Assembly: GCF_964340395.1 (NCBI RefSeq)
Contig: NC_135568.1
Coordinates: forward strand, 6,846,579-6,910,578
Length of the DNA stretch: 64,000 bases
Direction: 5' to 3'
Source of the DNA: Glandiceps talaboti
Lineage: Eukaryota; Hemichordata; Enteropneusta; Spengelidae
Part shown: in pieces, positions 12,590 to 24,576 of the stretch
Position numbering within the stretch: the stretch's first letter is position 1
Layout: each line of letters starts with the position of its first letter
Made by a program: the position numbers and the translations under genes
Notes under the pieces: generated by a model
The model's database searches: none
The model's input: only the letters and a program-made list of their open reading frames with translations
Told to the model about the DNA's origin: nothing

Positions 12590-13200
12590 CTCCAAACCTC
12601 TCCATTGGAAAATTGATAGTTGAAAGTATGTGTTTCTGATCGGGTCAATTTTTTCAATACGAACAATTTCGACTGAAATTACATTTGAAGAACAGATGGA
12701 AAAAAAGATGACCTTAATTCAGTATGTTTAATTATTACATAAGAAATTGAAATTTTGAGATACGCAATGTCATGTATTTTGATTTGATTACGATCTATAC
12801 ATTTTTTGCTAAGAGGCATCAATTCGGTAGAATTCCATTAAAATGACAAAGGACATATGGAAAATTGATTAATTTTCTTGCTTGAAGACCAGATAAGAAA
12901 TTAATATTCCAAAGTATACATGTTTGATGTCTGAGTGCTTAATAGATTTTTTTTCAAGATGATGAAATTTATAAAAACTCCATTAGTATGTCAAAAATTG
13001 TAATGAAATTGCATGATTACACACTTACAAATTAATATTTCTAAGTGTACCTGTCTGATATTTCATTACCGTGCAGACTTTCTCAAGATAAAACAATTTG
13101 ACTGAATGTCAATAATATCAGAGATAGAAAATGGTTACCATGGTTACAATGACTAAAATTTATATGGGATTAAAAGTTAATAAGTTGTTTTGTATAGGCA
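12590..13200. repeat. Degenerate repeats around TTCAAGATGAAACAATTT
   Basis: Three loosely similar units with AAATTAATATTTCTAAGTGT, a GTCTGATATT block and a TTTCTCAAGATAAAACAATT block. Old and diverged, so boundaries are approximate. Confidence 0.5.
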
Positions 13201-13449
13201 GATGTACACTGATTGTTCAATCTTATAGTTTTTTTTACTGAAAAACTTTGTCTACCGACTATTTCCAACATCTGAATATCCCCCAGCAAGGTATTACATC
13301 CATTTATACATATTAGTACAGTGTTCTCCCCAGGATTTCTTGATAGAATATTGACTCATTAGCATAAATTAGCATAAATTTACATGACAAAATAAAACAA
13401 TGGAAAGGTCATGTGTTAATTAATATTAGCAATTTCTCAAAATGAATTT

Positions 13450-13785
13450 GAGTTCGTACATGCGCTACTCCTGCACTATCTATGTGAGATACATGTGCTA
13501 CTCCTGCACTATCTATGGGAGATACATGTGCTACTCCTGCACTATCTATGGGAGATACATGTGCTACTCCTGCTGGATCTATGGGAGATACATGTGCTAC
13601 TCCTGCTGGATCTATGGGAGATACATGTGCTACTCCTGCACTATCTATGGGAGATACATGTGCTACTCCTGCACTATCTATGGGAGATACATGTGCTACT
13701 CCTGCACTATCTATGGGAGATACATTCGCTACTCCTGCACAATCTGTGGGAGATACATGTGCTACTCCTGCATGACCTATGATCT
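13450..13785. repeat. 33-bp minisatellite, 10 copies, open in all three + frames
   Basis: Unit GATACATGTGCTACTCCTGC then ACTATCTATGGGA. Units are exactly 33 bp (11 codons) and contain no stop codon in any forward frame. Three overlapping repeat peptides are therefore possible, the longest spanning 13442-13837 with YMCYSCTIYGR repeats. Variants include CTGGATC in copies 4-5 and TTCGC in copy 9. The arrangement needs no coding function. Confidence 0.95.
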
Positions 13786-13794
13786 TATTATGAT

Positions 13795-14240
13795 AAAGTT
13801 TCAGTGTATGGGGAAAGTAGAGAAGATGGTAAGTTGAATGTATGGGGAACGAACATAAAGACTTTATGATGTGGTTTCAGTGTATGGACAGGATCATCAA
13901 GATGATAATGATGTACATTGTAGTGTAGTTGGGAACCAAGAGATATAAGTGTATGGGGAAGGGACAGAAATACAGTGTCTGTATGTGAATTCAGTGGATT
14001 GGGAATTGACAAAAAGATGATTATAATGCAGTTCACATGTATGATATGATTTCAGTATGTGAAGGGACAGCAAAATGATTTCATGTGGGGAAATGGGCAG
14101 AATGATGAATTATAGTGTGTGAGAAGGGACAGAGAGACTGATGTGATTTCAGAGTGTGGGAAGGAACACAGGGATGCTTAGATGTGATTTCGGAGTGTGG
14201 TAAGGGACAGAAAGCTATATGGTTACCGTGCAATTTCGTT
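13795..14240. repeat. Degenerate repeats, unit about 45-50 bp
   Basis: GATTTCAGTGTATGGGGAAG then GGACAGAAAGATGA recurs about eight times with many differences. Confidence 0.75.
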
Positions 14241-14259
14241 GTGTGGGTAGATAACGATA

Positions 14260-15235
14260 GATAGAGAGATGGCAGGTTTTAAGATGATGATAACATTGAG
14301 TGATTCATGTCTGTGATGTGAAAGTCCACTGGGTCATCAAAGTATTCATAGATGAGCCTTAGGTTGTCTGGCAGATTTATTAGCATGATAACTAGGCCTC
14401 TTCACTACACTAGAAGACAGTTATGCTGAAACAGAATGTTGTCTGACTCAACAAAAGTATATGTTGCAACAGTTGTCTCAAGTTTATGGCATTCTTAGTT
14501 AGCGAAAATATTGCTTTTCACAATCATACATTGAATAATATATTAACAACAGTTTACTATGATCGCATTTTCTCAGATATAACTGGGTCACAATGACATG
14601 TATACATAGAGTGAGTCATTGAAGAAGGTAAGAAAGCCTCAAGGAATGTATATGATAGCGTCTGTTTAACCTTTTCTGTTGCAACAAGTTGACGTACTAT
14701 AGCAACAAAGGACACAGTCAGCTAGGTCAGTGTGCCCTCTAAAAGTCAATATAATATGTTATTGACGCAGAGCAATATCTTGTGACGCACCACCTTTAAC
14801 AAAATTTCGTCTTTATCCTTTACTTTATGGTGATTCCCAAGAAAAAATATGTTTTGACTCACAATAGACACAATTTTTAATTTTGTCTTTCTTGAGATGG
14901 GCAGACAGGTCTGGTATTAAGTATATGCTGATACTTCACTTTCATATACCCATTTGTACTACCAGTACTCGATGTCCCTTCGAAGGGATAAACTACAAAT
15001 ACCTTTCTGGTTTATAATGTGAGAAATTGTCCAGAATGGTTATTTTTCAGATTTTCTTTTTATCTCTTGCCTAAAAATTTGAATCTATGATTGTATAGTA
15101 ACTATTTTGATACCCCACATCTAAAGTACAGTAGACTAGAGATTTGGCTTGACAGATTTGGCTATCTGACACAACATACTGGCTTTTCAAATAATCAAGT
15201 CTCTGGGTTATTATAATGTATACTTACTTGTTATG
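14260..15235. other. Non-coding; fragment of the AGTGTG-type MITE near 14730
   Basis: CAGTGTGCCCTCTAAAAGTC at about 14728 resembles the left end of the elements at 15238 and 18380. GTGACGCACCACC near 14780 resembles their interior. The rest is unique AT-rich sequence. Confidence 0.55.
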
Positions 15236-15237
15236 GC

Positions 15238-15508
15238 CAGTATGCCCTCTAACGATAGCCAAATTTTGTTGTTGTGACTCAAAATGAGAAAAAACTAGGA
15301 TTTTTTGTGAGTTACCACATAGTAAGAGATTGGGGAACACCAAATTTTGCTGTGTCACTAGAAATTGTGTGCATCAGTGGCACATCAAATTGGCTTAGAA
15401 GGCAGACTCAACACACAGTAAGAGATAGGGAAACACCAAATTTTGGTGTGTCACTAGAAATGGTGTGTGCCAGTGGTGCGTCAAATTGGCTTAAGAGTGC
15501 ATACTGCT
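15238..15508. mobile_element. MITE with internal tandem duplication (AGTATGCCCTCTAA ends)
   Basis: The left end CAGTATGCCCTCTAACGATA is matched in reverse complement by TTAAGAGTGCATACTG at the right end. The interior CCAAATTTTGTTGTTGTGA is shared with 18380-18536. About 95 bp of the right half (AGTAAGAGATTGGGGAACAC onward) is duplicated in tandem. Confidence 0.75.
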
Positions 15509-15794
15509 TGTGGCTCACCTATTAAACCTAACATTTTATCGTACTTTCACTGAGCTACGAAATATATATGGAAGTAAAAGAGTGAATTTTTGTTTTCGGT
15601 GCCTCTTGAGACATGAATTATCAGTGTTTTGATCAATTTCATGTAAGTTGGAGCATAATTCAAGTAGGAAAGTGTCAAAGAAGTGGGACTGTCCATAACT
15701 TGAGTGGGTGAATTTTTATCAAGATTTTAACCAAGAGGTACTAGATGACAAAAACACAACCTTCTAATTTCCCCAATTGTCAAAACTGAAAAGC

Positions 15795-16240
15795 TACTTT
15801 CTATTAAATTGTTTGTCTTTCTTTCTATTTTGGTATTCTTCACATACTTGAAACGTTACAGAAATTGTCAATAGGCAACTTCACCATCTATTTTACTTTG
15901 AATGAATATCGTTATGTAGTTTTAGTCGTCACAAAGACGATAATTATCCTCTTTCAAGAAGATATAAATTGTATTGTTTCCTTCTCTCTATATTATGGTA
16001 CTCTCGTCATACTTGAAAAATTGCAGAATTATCAATTTGCAACAGTTCCTATTTTTCTTTTAATATAGATCGTGTAGTCCGATTCTTCTCAAATATGATT
16101 GACACTATAAACAACTTGTCACATAGGAGAAGACATTGTTTCCTTCTTTCTATTATGCATTCACCATTATTTGACAAGTGGAGATACAGAATTATCAATT
16201 TGCAGCATCATCGTGTGCTATTCTTAAGTTAGAGATCAAT
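15795..16240. repeat. Three degenerate copies of a ~165-bp unit
   Basis: Shared blocks: TTTCCTTCTTTCTATTATG, CATACTTGAAA and AGAATTATCAATTTGCA, at about 15815, 15980 and 16140. Confidence 0.75.
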
Positions 16241-16824
16241 ACATAGTTTGCTGTGTCACTAACTACCCTCTTAAACAGAGAGATAAAGACACATTTAGTT
16301 CGTTTAAAGAGGGTCTAACGTTGTGTATTGTTATTGTAGTGCTGTGTGGTGATCCTCACTGTAAAACAAGCTTATGGCTTTTGTGATGATGTGACATGTC
16401 GGATCATGTGGAGCACACATGCTTAAACCATGAGTCTGTATTAAATCTATGTATAATTATGCGTGGAGTATTTCTTAATGGGTGTTGTCACATGTATATA
16501 GTTAGTTCCACCCAAGCAGCTAGACAATAAAGATGTAGTGAACATACTTGAAGTGTATTTGGCATACTCTTTCCCTCTGGAGACCCACCCACCATGAGAG
16601 TCTCCCAGTTCACATCTTTATAAGAGTACATGGCAACAAACCTGAAAATTGCATTTCTGTCATGTCAGAATTCTGCTATATGATAGTAAGAGCTGTACAA
16701 TTTTATCAAAACAAAAAACTGTGAAAGTAGCAATATCATCTGTTTGAATTCATTGGATTTGAGCCAGTGGTAACCCAAGTCACATTAAAATTGCATATCA
16801 ATTAGATCTCATTTACATATTGTG
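16241..16824. other. Non-coding, no clear feature
   Basis: A stretch near 16320-16620 with ACAATAAAGATG resembles a terminal-repeat polyadenylation region, but no partner or target duplication was found. Confidence 0.5.
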
Positions 16825-17320
16825 TAGACTTTATGACCACATTGCAGTATATTGGTAACTGATGTACTGAAGTCTAAAACGCAACAAAATTTTAATTTTC
16901 ATTGCATAACTTGTAATAATTTGCCTGGTTTAAATAGTTCATATAACTAATACACTCATTGGCAGTCATAATCACTTATAAGTTTAAACTGCAATACACT
17001 TTTAATTTCCTCTCTATGAACATAGACAATATTGTCAACAGTATAGTTTTTATGACCATGCAGTATTGACAGTCCTTTATTACTCAAGTTGAATTACAAT
17101 ACACTTTTGATTTCCACTTTAAAGCCATACAATACATCTGTTATAGTGACGTGCCATGTGGAACTCATGTTTATGACAACATTGGTACTATTATTGTTCA
17201 AGTTTAAACTAGACTTTTGATTTCTGCTGTATAGCCATAGACAATATATTATATATAGCGTAACTGTAACAAGTTTTATGACCATGCAGCATTGGCAGTC
17301 ATTATCGTAAAAGGTCAAGA
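16825..17320. repeat. Degenerate tandem repeats, unit about 115-130 bp, 4 copies
   Basis: Blocks TTTATGACCATGCAGTATTG, AAGTTTAAACTGCAATACAC and TTTTGATTTCC recur around 16835, 16975, 17050, 17165 and 17275. Confidence 0.8.
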
Positions 17321-17504
17321 AGCCATTGTCTGCAGTATTACTTTCAGTTTTATGTGTGTGAATTATTTCTGGTGAATACTTGCAGCTCTGTGTGATGTAT
17401 TGTAACTGATAACAGAGATCCTGTGTGCAATAAATTGTAAATGCGTGTGGTCATTTTGCTGTAATGGTCGTGTATTCAAACCTAGATTGAAAATTCACTC
17501 AGCA

Positions 17505-17610
17505 GTGTTCAATCCCAGTTAGATGTGTCTATGTTCATCATGAGACCTATCCCTTGTAATTGGCTGATTCTGTGTTCATGATGAGACCTATACCTTTGTG
17601 ATTGGTTCAA
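17505..17610. repeat. Direct duplication of TTCATCATGAGACCTAT-type segment
   Basis: GTTCATGATGAGACCTATAC at about 17572 repeats GTTCATCATGAGACCTATCC at about 17532, each followed by a TTG(T)AATTGG-like block. Confidence 0.7.
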
Positions 17611-17828
17611 ACGTGTCAACTGAGATGGGCACATTAATATTCATAACGTCCCTTTACAGTTATGTCATCTCACAGTGAGAAAAATGTAAAATTTGCACCT
17701 TATTTCTGGCCAAAATCTTCATTACCTAAAGACCACTAGCAAAATGTTAGATGATACAGGAAAGGCGAGTGCCCAAAATCTCCATACAGGCTTGGTGATG
17801 GGAGTATTTTCGCCATATTCACTTCAAC

Positions 17829-17927
17829 AGTAGCCTGAAAGATCCAGGTGTCCACTTATAATGCCTCACTCACGAGTGTGATTTACATATTATAAGCAGA
17901 CCGATGACTGAACCTTTCAGACTACTT
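17829..17927. mobile_element. ~98-bp MITE, TAGCCTGAAAG family copy 1
   Basis: TAGCCTGAAAGATCCAG at the left and CTTTCAGACTA at the right are inverted, with CCACTTATAAT and ATTATAAG inside. TTCAACAG and TTCAGCAG flank it as a possible 8-bp target duplication. The same ends occur at 25512-25607. Confidence 0.7.
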
Positions 17928-18379
17928 CAGCAGTTGTCGCACACATAAAATATCCTTCATTCGTTGTCCTGAATTGATATGTACTGTTACTAGGGAGCAC
18001 CGAGAGCATCTTAAGAACTGTGAACATCCCAGTACATATATGATGTATACGTCTCTTGCAGCAAGGAGACTTGAGACAAGGCTCGGTTCACCAGAACACC
18101 TAAAGGCTTCGAACTCAGTTGGTACAGACACTTCCGCTGAATTTGAAATTATTCTGATTTTATCTTATCATTGTATCTGTCACTTTGCTTACATTATATT
18201 GAAAGCTTATTGCGTTTTCTCATGATCATAATTTACATACATTTGTATGATGCATGTGTTGAGGACAGGTCAACTGAGAAGTCAGACTTATCAAATATTA
18301 ATGAGTAACTGATTGAACAAAATAGCAAATTGCAAATGACTTCTGATGTGTGATGAAATACTAGTACATGTACTACACT
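17928..18379. other. Non-coding, no feature seen
   Basis: Unique sequence with short chance reading frames only. Confidence 0.55.
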
Positions 18380-18536
18380 CAGTGTGTCCTATAATGAAAG
18401 CCAAATTTTGTTGTTGTGAGTCAAAATGAGAAACTAGGATTTCTTGTGAGTTACCATAGGGAACACTAAATTTTGGTGCGTCACTAGAAATTGTCTGCAT
18501 CAATGGCATGTAAATTGGCTTATAGGACACACTCTC
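18380..18536. mobile_element. 157-bp MITE with AGTGTGTCCTATAA ends
   Basis: The left end AGTGTGTCCTATAATGAAAG and the right end TTGGCTTATAGGACACACT are inverted. CTC lies on both sides. It shares CCAAATTTTGTTGTTGTGAG with 15238-15508. Confidence 0.8.
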
Positions 18537-18886
18537 GTACACCCTGTTGTTATTGACTACATCTGTTACTACGGTTCTACTGTACTTTTGACATTTACAT
18601 GGTCGGAAATTTCTCTGTCGAATCATGTCATTGGACACAGCAACCTGATCGTGAACATCAAGTTTTGGGCTGTCTGTGACAATAAGAACGGTTTACGAAT
18701 AATTATTACAAACCTAACACCTAATGTTAAATTGTCTTAGATGTATTTCTAGAAGTTTGTATCGGTATTATATCATGCTTCTTCCGATTGAATGCAATGA
18801 TCTCTATCAAACAAACTTTTTACATGTACTTGCTTCTCAAACTTCAAATGAAAGTTCATCTGTATTCAATCTAATGTATTTCATTA

Positions 18887-19075
18887 TTAAGCTTTTGTCC
18901 AAACACAAACTTGAAAATTGTTACCAGGAATTTTTGATTGCATGCTTTGACAGTCTCTGTGGACAGATTGACTATAATAATAACAGTAATTTGTCAACCG
19001 TTGACAAAGACTGAAATATGGAGTCAAAAATTTCAAGTAACAATTTTCACGTTTGTGTTTGGAACAAAAGCTTAA
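18887..19075. mobile_element. Foldback element, ~85-bp arms
   Basis: TTAAGCTTTTGTCCAAACAC then AAACTTGAAAATTGTTA (18887-18923) is inverted at 19037-19075 almost perfectly. Homology continues inward through GAATTTTTGA and TTTGACAGTCTCTG. A reading frame across it is explained by the foldback. Confidence 0.85.
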
Positions 19076-20140
19076 GGTAGCATCATACTTGCTTCAGTGT
19101 TTGACTTGTAAGCAGATGGTAATGTCTTTTAATAGCAGCCACTTGAATGTATTCAAGGAAAGGTATAGTAGTGCTCTAGGCGTGAGGGAATCTTGTGTCA
19201 GTGCGAGAACAATGGCTGAAATGGATAAATTCAAACGTCCACACCCTGATTTTTTTCTTGATGCAAAATAAGACTCTGTTAAACTCATCTATATATTAAT
19301 GCAGCCTTAGCAAATTCGGAAGTCATTTATTTTTGATGTGCCAGCAACCTTTAATATGTTCTTAACTGATTATGCATGAGTTACGGTTTTCCAGAAGTAC
19401 AAAATCCATCCTCAAGGTCTAAACACTAGATTTAGACGAGATCTTCCTGGAAAGAAGTTCGAATAATTTCATCATCTGTATTACTTCACTTTAATCCTTG
19501 GATGGTTCAGTGATCTCACCACGCCATCAATTTGACATGTCATGGCAGCTGAAAGACCCAAAATTGCCCTTTTATCTCCTCTAAGAATACTTAAGACAGT
19601 CGTAAACATGAAAGTTTATATTAGCAGTAAGGATCTGTCAATGATACTTCAATCTTTTAGGAAACATCTCATGTTTTAAAGAACAGTAGAAAACCAGTAC
19701 ATACTCTGCATATGTGTAGCCCAGAGACCTGTCGTAGTTTTCTATTTTACTATCTGATGTCTATACCTACAGAGTTTGGATAGAAATGGTTGAGACTATG
19801 ACGTGTCCAGGCTGGTATTCTTGTGTCTGTAAGAACAGTCAACCACATGATTTTTAACATGATCTACATCCTTGACTAACCTGAAGTCTGTGTTTAGGAT
19901 AGGTTGATGATGATTTCAGACTGTGTTCCTTCCCACACATTACATGCTGTACTTTTGATTCCAGGCTATATCCAACCCACGCATGCCATACTCCGAGATA
20001 AATATTAATCCGTAACATTTTCCATCACCAGACAAGGAATATATACATGTAGGCTTTTTAGATGTGAAAAGGTCCTTTGTCTAGTCTAGCCAAGTTGTGG
20101 TATTTGAACAGAATGTGTGTGAATAGAGGGTATCCTTTTG
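19076..20140. other. Non-coding, no feature seen
   Basis: Unique sequence. A short frame near 19213 (MAEMDKFKRPHPDFF) has no recognised family and no support. Confidence 0.5.
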
Positions 20141-20142
20141 TT

Positions 20143-20146
20143 TGTT

Positions 20147-20214
<68 letters not shown>

Positions 20215-20349
20215 AGTGTGTTGTGTATGTGTATGTGTGTATATGTATGTGTGTATGTATGTATGTATGTATGTATGTATGTATGTATGTATGTGTGTGT
20301 ATGTGTGTATATGTGTGTATGTATGTATATGTGTGTATATGTGTGTGTG

Positions 20350-20418
<69 letters not shown>

Positions 20419-20440
20419 GTGTGTACATGTGTGTCAGTTT
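20143..20440. repeat. (TG)n / (TATG)n compound microsatellite
   Basis: About 300 bp of TG, TGTA and GTAT repeats. Long open frames on both strands here are repeat artefacts. Confidence 0.98.
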
Positions 20441-21957
20441 GTTAAGGATTGAATAAGTATGTGTTGATAGAATCTACCACAGTCCTGTTGCTATGTAGTG
20501 GTTTTATAATTATACCAGGGTTCCTCACCAACATGGTTTAATTAAAATGTAATTACGCAAAGATGATGAAAATTTACCAGATATCCTGTCAGCTTACTAG
20601 AATTACAAAACCTTAGAGTATACAGGAAATTCTGTGAAAGTTGCCAGATATCTCATTCTCTGTTACAGAAGTTCTAAAAACTTTGTGTATGTTCTAGTTC
20701 CTGCATGTTTCCTTCCCTGTGTATCATAAAGGACATGAGTCTGTATGTTTACCATGTGGTCTATGTTTACCATGGCAACAAATAAGAGTAGGACAGAATG
20801 AATATTTTAAAAGTTATAACTTGAGCCAATTGTTGAATTGAGCTAGATTTATATAATAGGCCCCTTTTGTAACAAGAGAATGTGAATTTTGAAATAAAAA
20901 AAGAGAAAGATGATTTGAAAATGTTGGAAGTCACAGTTTGGATGTGTTCTGAGGATGGGAGCTGGGTTGGGAAGGGTCTGAGGATGGGAGCTGGGTTGGG
21001 AAGGGTCTGACGATGGGAGCTGCGTTGGGAAGGGGTAAAAGAAGGGGTAGAGTGATGTTGGTGATGATGTGAAGGAGAAAGCAATTCTCGGTACCTTAGA
21101 CTTAGCTTTGTAACAACGATTCAATTTCTTGATCGGCACCATAACTTCCGCTCTACGTGCTACACTCATTACTATAGGTGCGTGTGAGAATTAAGTTAAC
21201 CTTCTTATTCTGGCCCTCTAGCATCAGTTAAATGCTATCGCAGGTTCTGAGAATTTAATGCATTTGTGTCCTCTACTTGCCATTTTCATGCACCACCAAC
21301 ACATGGTAATTTCTACTAGCACATCAAGATTTAATGTTTCCATATCCCTTTCAATGTGCATGGCGACTTCCGAAAAACGTTTTTGCCCTACAAGAAACAA
21401 ATTTAGTTTTTGTAGACGGCACACTGTCTGTCACTGTAAATAATACACAGTGTGGATGTATATAAATTATAACCTAAATATACAACATCAGTGTCTTTCA
21501 ATTAGATTATACAAACCACCAATAGAGTCAATATACTCAAGGTAATAAATGTGGGGAATGTAATTGAAGTCTACCTATAATCTTGTATTCTCTGTGATCC
21601 CTGAGACCATACGCCATCTACTGATTACTATTAGATTCAAAGTCAGAATGATTCGGAACCCAATTACAATCTGATAGAGTAGCTGTATTTCCTAGAAGCA
21701 ATGCAATTTGAGAGATGAAATTAAATTGCTAAAGGGGCAATATCAAAATGAGAATGGCTGTGTTTTGCGTGTAAATACAGACTGGTGATGAGGTCGTAAT
21801 GAATGACATGGGAACACCAAATTTTTGTGGGTCACAATATATTGCTAAATGCATATATATAACTGGCATGTCAAATTGACTTCATTAGAAAAAACTAGTT
21901 ACTGGTTAAAGTGGGAAACATTTTTAGGATGTTTTGATATCTTGATATATTTGTAGA
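20441..21957. other. Non-coding; short triplication at 20935-21040 and MITE fragment at 21790-21890
   Basis: GAGGATGGGAGCTGGGTTGG then GAAGGGTCT occurs three times at 20950-21036. ATGGGAACACCAAATTTTTG and TGGCATGTCAAATTGACTT at 21810-21885 resemble the interior and right end of the 18380 element. No gene supported. Confidence 0.65.
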
Positions 21958-22325
21958 GTCATGATGGATGAATGTTAGAGTGGCCGGCTTGGAATCTGTA
22001 AGTTGCAGGTTTGAGCCCCATCGTTGCCGTTTGTTTCTGAGTGGCTAAAGTCCTTGGCCAAGATTTAAACCACGAATGTGCCTCGGCCAACCCAGTTGTA
22101 TAATTGGGGACCTGGTTGGATAGAGGTTGCAATGCGAATGCTTAATAATCCTATGCACTTATAAAGGCTGCAATGGATTTTATGCTCCCCAGGGAGTTGA
22201 GGAAGTATAAAGGGCTGCTGTGTTGATATAGATCCGAGCCAGGAGTAATAATTGTAAAGTGATTTGAGCACAAAGTGGGAATTCAAAGTGTTATATAAAT
22301 ACTAACATTATTATTGAATATAAAT
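21958..22325 (+). mobile_element. SINE, near full length
   Basis: A tRNA-like head (GTTAGAGTGGCCGGCTTGGA, then GCAGGTTTGAGCCCC as a B box) is followed by the body ATTGGGGACCTGGTTGGATA, AAGGCTGCAATGGATTTTAT, CTCCCCAGGGAGTTGAGGAA and GATCCGAGCCAGGAGTAATA. The tail is TTATTATTGAATA. One of the best copies for defining the family. Confidence 0.9.
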
Positions 22326-22955
22326 ATACTATTATTATATAATATTTACTTAATTATTGATGAAATAGAAGAGTGGTAGATATTATTTGTGTTGTGATTA
22401 CTAAGATGAACAGTAGAACATGAGATGAAATGCACAGTTCTGTAACTTTGTATGTGGCAATAATGTCAACAGACTATACCACCCTATGAGCTCTGGATCA
22501 ATGGAAATAAGTTGAATCATATACCCCTGTGATCAAAGTGTTCTCTAATAGATAACAGATAAATTGATCAAATTGACTCGCTTCTTGAATGAATTACCCA
22601 CTTACAAGCACCTGACAATGTGTGATGGATTACTACTGACATGACTTTTGTCAGTTTGTGGTCAAGCTAGATTTTCAATTTGATTCATTTGACTAGACGT
22701 GAGGGAGAGATTGAAGAAGATGGAAGCCATGGATAGCATCTAGACTAGGAATTGTGGCGCATCAAATTAGGCACATCTCAAGAAAGTACTCTATTGACTT
22801 GTTTTAGAAGGCGTACTGTAAGCGATATGCAAATTTCCATCATCATTTATTAATGTATTCATGAGCAAACATTAAAAATAATTAATTTCCTATAAATGTT
22901 TTTTATTCACACTTTATACAAATGTTTTAATAGTGCATATTTTAGCAAAACATAA
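22326..22955. other. Non-coding, no feature seen
   Basis: AT-rich unique sequence. Confidence 0.55.
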
Positions 22956-23448
22956 AACCTGTTGAATTCATTGTAGGACAAACCGAAGTCTTTGTTAGCT
23001 CTGTCACTTTTCATTCCCATTCTCATATCATGTATATTTTATTAGACATGTATTAAAAACTGAACCCCTGTTATTTGTCATTGTTATTTGATCAAATTCA
23101 CTATCTCTGAATCAGTGTTTGCATAAAGGGACAATCACAGTGTTACACAAGCTCAATAAGCGAACCTCATTCATTTAGGGGAGGAGGTCTGGCATCAATG
23201 CGATTGCGGAACTTCATTTTTGTACCTGTAACCAAATTTGCATGGAAAAGTTTCACTCCTTCAATGATAACAGCTTTTAAATTTACTACTGAGATGTTGA
23301 TAAGTTGATACAAATTTGCTTCTAATGTGAGATATGGTGCTGGGTTTCTGGTAGTATTTTAATGTGTTTATAATCATGTTTTACAGTACATTGATCATAG
23401 TGGTGTGACTGCTATAGTTTCATCATAGTTTACATATATGAATGTTTG

Positions 23449-23530
23449 ATGTCGCACTTATGAACATTCGTTTAGGGGGAGTTTTTTTACCGAAACGAAT
23501 GATGCTCTTTCGTTGAACTTGTGCGACATT
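23449..23530. mobile_element. 82-bp foldback (ATGTCGCAC ends)
   Basis: ATGTCGCACTTATGAAC at the left pairs with GTGCGACAT at the right, and ATTCGTTTAGG pairs with the inner CCGAAACGAAT. Imperfect but GC-richer than its surroundings. Confidence 0.6.
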
Positions 23531-24432
23531 GTCGACATCGTCCCTAGGTAAACATAATCTGCTGAGTGTCAATGTAGAAAATACTGAAGTCTGTTAATTC
23601 CAAGTCAGTATTTCATTTTCATTCCCAGTCTATGTATTAGGTATATAGTAAAACCAAGTTATTTGCCTGTATTCATATTGGATGAGATTCACACAATAGT
23701 ATTCACTCTCTGGTGATGTAGTGTTTGCTTATTCCAGCAAAAACATCAACTTTTGAATTCAGTGTGTACATATATGTATACTATATAGAATAAACTAAAG
23801 TCGAGCAGTTCCCTAGTCAGTTTTTTATTTCCATTCCAAAACCAATTCCTGTTATTTGCCTTTATTCATATTTGATCAAATTCTCGCTTTCTGATCAGTG
23901 TTTACACATGCATCGAAGCAAACATAAGCTGTTGCCTGTTGAATGCAATGTACTTGATGTACATCAAATAAACTGAAGTCTATCCGTTAATTGCTTGTCA
24001 GTTTTTCATTTCCATTCCATACCCGTTCCATTTATTAGACTGTACTATAACCAAATTATTGTCCATATTTTATCAAATTCACAATCTCTGATCAGTGTTT
24101 GCCTTATAAATACATAAACTGATTTGTTCAATATGCAAGATGTTCATAAACTAGAGACAGCTCTCTGTCAGTTCCTTGTTAGTTTTGCATTCATATTCCC
24201 ATTCCAGGTATTAAATATGTATTAAATGTGCCAAATTATCCTTATTTTGCCTTTATTCATTTTTGAATTTTGATGAAATTCACTCTCTTTGATCAGTGTT
24301 TATAAATACATTCAAGTAAACATACACCGTTGAATTCAATGAACATGTGTATAGAATACACTAGAATCAGCTGTTTGTCAGTTCCCTCACAGTTTTTCAT
24401 TCCATTATACTAAAAACCAAATTATCGTTTGT

Positions 24433-24576
24433 AATGAAAATTACTACTCACAGACTCAAAAAATTTCTTGGGAGCAGAATCACAAATTTTCACTGACATT
24501 TCATCAGGTGTGTACTGCAGTGGGCTATTGCTTCCAAGAAATTTTTGACTAGATTTGTGCATAGAAATTTTCATTA
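24433..24576. mobile_element. 144-bp foldback MITE inserted in the satellite
   Basis: AATGAAAATTACTACTCACA at the left is inverted at the right end (TAGAAATTTTCATT). AAAAAATTTCTTGGGAGCAG is inverted as GCTTCCAAGAAATTTTT. It splits a satellite unit between ACCAAATTATCG and ACCGTTATTTGCC. Confidence 0.8.

Noticed and set aside
16330-16620. Possible solo LTR (AATAAA signal, TG-rich start)
   Set aside because: No second copy, no clear TG...CA boundaries and no target duplication.
18724-19271. Two neighbouring frames of 96 and 72 codons
   Set aside because: Both overlap the 18887-19075 foldback and have no family resemblance or splice logic.
20077-20456. Long overlapping frames with Cys-Val and Thr-His repeats
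   Set aside because: Produced by the TG/CA microsatellite; the same happens at 48489-48758 and 63770-63994.
21968-22020. Possible functional tRNA gene
   Set aside because: A and B box-like motifs are present, but the cloverleaf is degenerate and the segment is the head of a multi-copy SINE.
23060-24330. Regularly spaced repeats considered as a CRISPR-like array
   Set aside because: Units are long and degenerate throughout with no constant repeat plus unique spacer; the sequence is eukaryotic.
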